Source: Aquila chrysaetos chrysaetos
Lineage: Eukaryota; Chordata; Aves; Accipitriformes; Accipitridae
Direction: 5' to 3'
Length of the DNA stretch: 64,000 bases
NCBI RefSeq assembly: GCF_900496995.4
Contig: NC_044005.1
Coordinates: 18,171,363 to 18,235,362, forward strand
This document shows positions 53,401-62,400 of the stretch, one piece after another (the first letter of the stretch is position 1; every line of letters starts with the position of its first letter). The translations under genes were made by a program, and so were the position numbers. Below the pieces are notes generated by a model. The model was not told the DNA's origin. It made no database searches and saw only the letters and a list, made by a program, of their open reading frames with translations.

Positions 53401-56400
53401 TTTCTGCAGAATGCAATAAGACTAATCACATGCCCAATGAACATGACACTTATTTTCAAAATCTACTAAAGCATACAAATACAACAGCATAAAACATTTC
53501 TTCTAAAAGAAATTAAAGTCCTATGCAAAGTTTTTCTCTCCTTTCAAATGCAATAATGCAAGTATGGTTTTTATGATAAACAAAACATTTGGTTTCTAAC
53601 TTTGGAAAAACTTCATAAGACATGAACTACACTAAACGCTCGGGAACATCTGAAATTTTTGAAATTTAGTGCTTGTATATATTTATCATTACTACTCTAA
53701 ATATTTTGTTGCACAAAGACTATGAACCCCCATCATTATCTTTGCAGACCACAAAGCAGAACAGTAAATGGACAGTAGACAGTAAATGAATGTGTTCAAA
53801 TTTGTACATGTTAAGAACAGAAGTTAAGCTTTTCAAAGCTCCTCACTAACACAAGAGCCCAAATGCCATTTTCAAACAGGGCTTTGATGCTTGGAAATCT
53901 AAATCTCACTGGAAATCAATGAAATAAGAATAAGTAAGTCAAAAATCTTGATTCAGGAACTAAAGCATAAAGTTAAGTGCATACCAGAGTCTTACGTCAA
54001 TCTCTAATTGTGAGTAACTTGAACCCAGAACTTTTTCTCTTCTGAAAATCCCATTAGATGCCTGCCTGTACCTGCGGGTACCCAAATAACTTTTGAAAAT
54101 CTTTCTGTGTATTGTTTAGGTATTCTGAAAGACCCTGGATTTCCTAACTCCTTGTTTCCTCTTCTAAGCATGAAAGTAGTAGCTCTTTTTCTAAGAATAG
54201 AAATGCAAGAAGTCTAATTCATTCTCACCTCTGCTGTCAGATGGGTATTTGGAGGTAATGATATGGCACTGCTTGATGAAAGACAGCAACTTAGGTTATA
54301 TACCTGAGGCACCTGAATGCCTCTCTGCTTGTATATGCTACTTATTTTGCATGTATTCAAAATAATGTCTTTGTGAGGAGCCTCTTACTGGACTTGTCAG
54401 AAATGACAGCCAGTAGGAACAACACAGGACATTTACCAGGAATACCCCATGTTGCATGCCATCTGCTGCTCTAAAACAATCAGCTGTCTCACTCCAAAGA
54501 TGCAGCATTTCTTCCTCAAAGCACAGAAAAAGGTAGCCCACTTGGCCCTCATCTCTTGATAATTTATCTTCCAAATGATTTACTCTCTGTGGCCATAGCA
54601 CTGCTTGTATTTACAAGAATCACACAGAATGGATAGCATCTGTCTAGATTAGAAATGTCGCCTCCATCACAGTTCATTAGCAGTGACAGCAGGGAACTGC
54701 AGCCTTGCAATTAATGGAAATGGAGGACTTGAATAGCTGCTGTGTTTAAACGGAATTGGGAGGTAGTGGAGAGGTAGGGCTGTGAAGAGCCATGCCCCTG
54801 CAGAAGTCACAGTCAAGGAATTTTAACTTCAGTCACTGAAAAGAACATGGAAAAGGAGAGCTGTGCATCATTTCTGCACTTCTAGTGCTGCTCAGAAGTT
54901 TATTCTGAAACACCCTCAACACATCCCATCCAGCTTTTAGGCAGGAAGTTGTGGAAGTCGCCGAGGCAGCAATGACAAGTAATACAATAGTAATGGTGCA
55001 CTTCAATTATCCCATGCACACCAGTTAAAAGTCACAAAAGAAAAATAATAGACACCAAATGTTTAAGACCTTACCAGAGACAATCTCATGCAGCAGCTGG
55101 TTAGGAAGCCCTCATAAGGAGATGCAACTCTTTACTTAGTCTTAATTAGCAAACAAAATATGGTTGAAAAGCCTGAAGAGCTTCAAGTATGCTAATGAAT
55201 GATCATACCTAGGAGTCAACAGTCCTCTAGGAGCAACAAAATTCAGAAAAGCTAACCACATTCGTGCACAACTTCTAAAGCAGGAACTACATAAAAGTGA
55301 AAAATTCTGTCAAAGCAGCAAAAAGGGGTAGCCGAGAGAATTCAGTCTTTACAAGAAGCACAAAAGCTGTTTCAGAACATTACGTTGGAAGCACAGGGCC
55401 AAGGTACCCCACTTGTCAAGAAAGACATCAAAAGAGAAAAAGAAAGGAAAGGTGAGGGAGGTTATTAGAAAAAAGAAGGCTTCTTTCAAAAAGCTGAAGT
55501 CATGTCTCAAATGAAAGCAGAAAAGAGCATAAAGTCTGACAAATCCAATGTAAAAACCACAAGAAGGCAGGCCAAAAAATGGTTCAAGGAGCAACTAGCA
55601 GAAGCAATAAAAACTAACAGTAAATTTTACTTCAAATAAAAGGGGATCAAGAAGCACACCAATTGCTGCATCAATTGCTGTTCAGGTAATAAACAGGGCA
55701 CTCAAGGAAGATAAGGGTACTGCAGAAAAACTGAATTAATTCTTTACATCACTGCTTACAGTGGGACAAGCCAGGGAGATTCCCAAACTGGAACCTCCCT
55801 TTGCATGGTAAAAGGGGAGGACATCAAAGGATCTGCCCAAAATTGAAGTGACAGTGGAAGAAGTTACATAAGAAGTTTATAAAATGATGAGTAACAAAGA
55901 AGCAGACAGAACCAGATGTTTTTCACTTAAGAGTTCTAAAATACATAACTTCATATAGTGAAGTTTATGTAAACACAATTCCAGGCAGAAAATTCTTTCA
56001 ATCATATGGGAGAGAGGAAAGTTGTGAATTTACCTTCCTACAGACTGCATGATGTCCAACAGCAGAGGAGCAGCCAAGTCTGGACTAAGGTGAATGAAGG
56101 TTGAGAGCACAACTATGGCCAGGCCTAGTGTTTCTTCATCATATTCTTCAAGAATAGCCCCACAGTCATGGCACCTGCAAAGAACAGTTTTAAAAACTGA
56201 CATTAACAAATTTAAAACAAAGTATTACTATATATACACGTGTAAAATTTTGTCTTTTAAAGTACTATTATTTAGTACATTCTATTCAAAATTTATTTAG
56301 AAAGATAGTGTAATTGTGATCTTTCTATAATTAATAACAGTCCATGGCTTTCAAACATTAATAAACCTTCTCACTTGCTGCACTGGCTGTTTCTTCACTG

Positions 56401-59400
56401 ATAAATGAAAGAGGGCCACAGGGCAGGCCTTGGTTTGGGTCCTTCATTGGTAACTGTTAGCCAATTCCCTCACTGTATTGGACTGCTTCAGTTTGCACTA
56501 TCCAAGAGAAATCTGCAGTAATGAAGACTAGCCCTCAGCAATGTGAACACAAGCCAGTTTGTGCAACTTGGGCTCAGGCGAGGGCTCAAGTCCCTGACAC
56601 TCTTCTATTTAGCAGCGCAGACACAAACAATGACACTCACAGATGATCTTAAAGAGATGGAACAATTTCACATTGTCCTTCCTGTCAGTCATTAATTATG
56701 AATAACAAATTATACAATTAGGAAACAATGACCTGATTGGTTCCCACAGCAGTTATAGCTATTAAGAAAGAAATGAAAGGACCTCTCAGGGGCAGAGAAC
56801 CTTAGATTTCAGAGAAGTCTCCTTTCCCAGGGCAGATTTGCTGCTGAGTCACTTATCCTTCCTGAAATGCTCAAAGACAACTGATGAAGTTCTGAAAAGG
56901 CTTCGTAATGTCTAATTATAAAGGGGATGTCAGATTTAGGACAGATGAGACAGGCTTTCACAACTTACGAAAAAGGCAAACCAATGTGGGGAAACTGGCT
57001 TATCTCAGCCCAGTCGGAACGTTTGCTTAATTTGATCAATCAGTTGCTAATGACTTCAACAGATTGTGATATTGTAACTTAATGGAATTGTACAGGCAAT
57101 TTTCTTGCCTTTGTTACTGAACAGAAAGAAAATATGCCAACAAAGTCATGAAAGTCAAGCTCTGTATGTTAATAGGTGGTGCTAGAGCTTTGGTGAAATG
57201 GCCAAAGGAAGAGCCAAAGATAAGCCTAACTTTTGGGATGCTTCACTTTGTCACATAATAAGGTCCACTTCGTCACAGCCTGCACAATGGCCCTGTCTTT
57301 CTCCAGTGATCATCCTGGCATGTCTGTCTACTGGACTGAGCACAGGAGCACAAGCAAGAACTTCCAGTTTCTCTTCCCAATTTTTGACCAAATTAATGCA
57401 TGGCTCCCTGCTGACTGCTTTACCTCTCCATTAAATGAGTACACTTACATTTAATCCTTCCTTTAGAGGCATTTTAACCAACCAGTTAAGGTTTGCAAAA
57501 ACTTCCGGGATCAGTGAGTATCAGCATTAAAAATGCTATGTTGATTACACATGATTACATATCAGCAGTTACCTATTTCAACAGAAACCCAAAGGAATTT
57601 TAAAAAAGAGCTTTTTTTTTCCCCACGGTGAAAGTGGTTTCTGATGGATCACAAGGAACCCTTGATTTAAAATAGGATGGGAAGTGCTTCCACTGCCCTC
57701 CGTGCACACGCAATAGTCTGAGTCATCATTTTGCCTCTGCAAACTCACACAGGTCCTACTGAACTAAAAGCACATCTTGCTGGCAGTGTTTAGAAAATGT
57801 TTACCTTGGGGTAAAAAAATTAATTAAAAACTTAACATAGAGATAAATGATAGAATGGACTTGATATTTCCATAAAATTTATCTATACTTTATTTGACCT
57901 ATTTGAAGTTCAACTAGTTCTTTGAAAGGAATAGAAAAAGAACTTACTTGTCAGTCATCACAATGGGCTGGTCATCAGCAAATTCTTCTGGTGCAGGTAC
58001 AAACATACTGACTATGCTGGGTGCTGATAGCAAGCTAGATTTTGTGGCACCTTAAGGCAATTGGGGGAAAAAAATTAAAAAAGAAAAGGAAAGAAAATCA
58101 CTAAACAGAAATCCATACTGCTTGAAGAGTAGACTTCTAAAGAAGAGCCATAATGGTTTTACTGTGCATAGAAATAAGAAACAAAGTGTGTCTACAAAAG
58201 GATATATATCACATCCCTTGCTTCTGCCAGATTATTCTAATTGCCTAGAACTATCAATTAAAAAAACCCAAAAACTTTAAAAAAAATCCTTGGAAAAAAG
58301 ATAAAGAACAAAAATTCCAGGAAGACGGATGTAATTGCATCTACTAATTTTTTAGGAAAAGAGGATGATTCTACAGTTGCTATGAGACTGGACACCAGAA
58401 GATTTGCAGTCTTCCCCCATACTTCTGGGAAATTACATTCCCACAGCTCTCAGTGACATGTAGAAAGGAATAAGTTCATATGTCTCAAGACCAGGTCATC
58501 AATCTATTCATACCATCCCTAACAGAGGCATAGGAGAGAAATCAGGAAAGGACAGCTAGAAGAAATAATTCATAAGGAGGTGAGAAAGACTGAGAACATT
58601 GGAGGGCTGATGATTAGAAATGCTTTCCATTGAAAGTCTTCACAAGCATCTTTATTCTCCAAAGCTGAGTTGTTCAGCTGGGGGCATAGCCACTGTGATC
58701 ATGCCAACATATGGGGTTCCCTTTGCCTTTCGCACTTTTTGTGCACCTAATTTCTGATAGACGCTTGTTTTAATAGGAAAAGTTATGTACAATGGAAGAT
58801 TCAAACTCTTGACTTCTCTGAGTTCTGCTTTCCATAATTACAGCAATATAGAGTAGTCTGACAGTCTAACATCTCTCCAGTATGGTGGTTTTCCTCCCTT
58901 GGTCCCTTTGTTTTCATTAAGCAGACAACAGCAATTGCAGAAAAAAACATACAGAAGAGGCAACTCTCCAGCTAGTCTGGTTGCTAAGAAAACCTTAAGA
59001 ATAATCAGACTCATTCACGAGCCATCAGAAACTTGGATCAAAGCAACTGTGACATACGAGCTATTTCATTAATCTGAGATGCCTTGTGATGATAATTTAA
59101 ATATTGTTAGCAGCTTCATTCTCCAGGTCACTAAGACAGAAAGAGACATTCAGTTCTTAAAAAAAAAATCTCTTTTGTTTGCCACATGTAGCTGACATGA
59201 TAGAGACAGTATTACTCCTGTTCCCATACAGTTCAGCTCCAATAATGCATCCAGGGAGCTCAGCAGGTAGACACCATCATTATGTATATAAACTGTCCCC
59301 AAAGGCATCTAATTCTAAAGACCAATCTATGAAAAGCTCATTTTGTGAACCAGTATTTAGAAGAGTACCAATGCCGTTTTGGTGCCAATTCAACCACAGA

Positions 59401-62400
59401 TTAAGTAATCCATTATTGATTTTCTTGCTGGTTGCTTCAATCTGCAGATTCAGATTTAATGTTAACATTAGCCTGTTCTAGTAATATTTAACTATGGAAA
59501 AGGAGGAAGCTTCTCCACCTAAGCTAGGTTCAGATGGACTTTCTGATGAGATAATCCCAGTTACTGCAGGAAAAGCAAATTTAATATCAGCTCTCAGGCA
59601 AAATAATCTAAGAAGCTACCACAGTTTCTGAACTCAAAATATGTGGATTGATGAGGGCTTGTTTCCCAAGAATAAGACAGGTTTTAAACAATCATTTTAC
59701 TAAGTATGAAAGGAAACACTTCTTTTGCATAGAGTTTAGCACTTCATAATTGTCCCCCGAGATTTTGTTGGATATGAGCAGACACTCCAGGAAGACCAGA
59801 ATACTCTTCAGTAATGTAGGACACCATCCAGAATGCAAGGAATAGGAGTAGATTTTCACATATTTCTAGCCAGGTTTCCCCCCCCCCTCACAAATCAATA
59901 AAGACCCCTCTGCCATAACTTTGGAAGTTTCACTGTCATGTTCTCTAGATGTAAATCCCATTGCAGCACAAAAATGCTAAAAGCTGTCATAATGCAGGTT
60001 ACAATGTTGGAATAAGACTTAACTACTCAAAACAAAAACGTCCTCTCTCGTGCACTGAATAGTAGGAAAAAAACATGATTTAGGCAAAGAAGCTAGGTCA
60101 CTGCCCCACTGCAAGGCTGTAAGAAAGTCTGGATGTATTTCGGCTGTGAGGAAGGAGAGTTCATAAACAAATGAGATTCAACCACACTCTGCATACAGAG
60201 TCTTTTATTTCCAGGTTGACAGCCAAAACAAGTACAAGCAGAAAGCCAGTACTTCTTATCAGTTGTCCCTATCTTGAATGAAATGTCTTGTCTAATAATT
60301 TTTTAATAACCTACATTCTGCAGGACAGTTGAGGGCTTTAATACAGCTGAATGGAACATAAAATTCAGTACCATTAGCTACTAACCAAAAAACCTTCCTG
60401 GCAGTCTTAGCAGAAAGATCAGGTCAAATGAATGCTGAACCAACCTCTGATTCTTAGTGGTGGTCCCTCCAAGTCAGGGTTTAGGCAAACAGGGACATTG
60501 CACAGCCGCTTTCCATGCTGCATCTGCTCTGTGAATAAATACAGAACTTCAGTCTCCAGAACTATGAATCCAGCATCTGTCAACAACACCACAAGTCTTA
60601 CACAGTTAAAAGAAGAGAAAGACAATACAACAGCTATTGGAAAAGCAAAGAAAACAGTTACATTTTTAAGCATAGAAAAGAGTGGGGAGGGAGGGGGAAA
60701 GATGAAAGAAGTCCACAAAGGAAAAAGGACACAGATAACCTAATACCAAAGAAGGCATTTTAGTAAGTAAGTGTCATTAAACAAGAAAGCAAGTGCTAGC
60801 CATAAAGATTCAACAAGATACGGAATATATGAGTCACTAAAAGAGAAAAACAGCGTTTAGAAATACCAAGAGACTAGAAGTCAGGTATAGTTTGTGCTGA
60901 CAGGAGCTAGACAGAAAATTATTTTATTTTACAGATAGCAAGCTTAGGAAAAGAGGGGTTTGAAATAAGAAATGAAAGAGACACATGCTAACTACCAGTG
61001 TAAACAAAAAAAAAACCCAAACATGCATGAACCAAGCACGCATCATATACTTATGCGGGATAAGTTATGCACACTGAGCATTTGTCCTGAAAAAAAATCC
61101 CAACTGTTTTCTGCCCAAATAATAATTTTACTTTGAAGCCAGTGGTTGAAAAAGAGACTGAGAGACGCAAAGCTTTCCGGAAAAGAACATTTTACTTTGT
61201 ATCTCCACACTTGGAGGACTTTAGCCGGAATGAATGTTGGAAGGAAAAGTCATAGATGTTCTGAAGAAAGCTAGTGGACTTGGAACAAGATTAACAAGAC
61301 AGAGTTCCTAAGTGGTTTTGAGTATTGACTTGTTCTTTTTGAATATAGGCTAACTACTTCTTGCAGAATGAAACCAGTAACTTTTTCACCTCTAAACCCT
61401 TGCCTGAGAAACTCAGTGATACCAGCTAAGTCTCTTCAATAAATAAACTTACCTGCTGATAGGACAAAAAACCCATTGTTATCATTGACAAATTCTGACC
61501 CTTGTGATTTAAGGATCTCATGCTGAGCATGCTACTCAGCAGACTGGAGTAGAAAGGATAATCCTGAACTACATACCATACCTTTAGCCATCCTTCAGCT
61601 ACAAGATTTAGTTTGATGGAACTTAACATTGAAGACTGAATTAAGCAAAAATTTTAACTCAGCTGTCCAGAACTGGTGGTGAGACATTAATTCAGCATGC
61701 TAATTTCCATATAACATTTTAAGCACTCCTTTCTGTGGACGTGTCTGGATCTGCTGATAAATTCCCAAGACGCATGATTCTGTAATGTCACTAACATCAA
61801 GACAGGCAATAAAATATCTACCATTTATGATAAACCGGAATGAATTCATTGTTTAGTGACATCTGCTATGAATTTGGTCATAACAGAAAATCTTTTATAG
61901 AAGAAAAAACCCAAAACACTATGTGCATAATTCAGTTTTCACTGCTTTGCGTTCATCTTAAAGGAAGAAAAAACAGGTCAGTGAGTGAACAGAAACTTCA
62001 GGTGTTCAGCATGAGCTGGCAGAAACTCCTCTAAAGAGAAATCAAACTGGCTGGTATAAGGCACAACTCCTTGGTGTACCTACATCATTGTAAACATACA
62101 TGTATGCAAATAAATGATTCCATGCACCAGGGATGAAATCCTATACCTAATGAAATCAACAGTGATACTTCCATTTCATTCAGTGAGGCCAGGAAATAAT
62201 CCAACTAATATGCGAAATTGTAGGAATACCACTGTACCAGAGGGACTACCTCCCAAATATGTAACTATTCCAATTCATACCAGGTGAGAATCTGGTACTC
62301 GCTACAAAGTTTCACTTTAGACTTGAGATTGATTACTTATCTGCAGTAGTAGAACAGAAATACTCACTTTTTTAATGGATTGATACAGAAAGTAATTGGT

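Larger units (their letters stand above)
52035..56033 (-). other. UNC79 intron between exons 4 and 5 (3999 bp)
   Basis: Phase 2 intron. It contains an ancient CR1 ORF2 relic (54960-55945) and two weaker old-repeat candidates (52440-52620 and 53829-54101). Confidence 0.85.
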
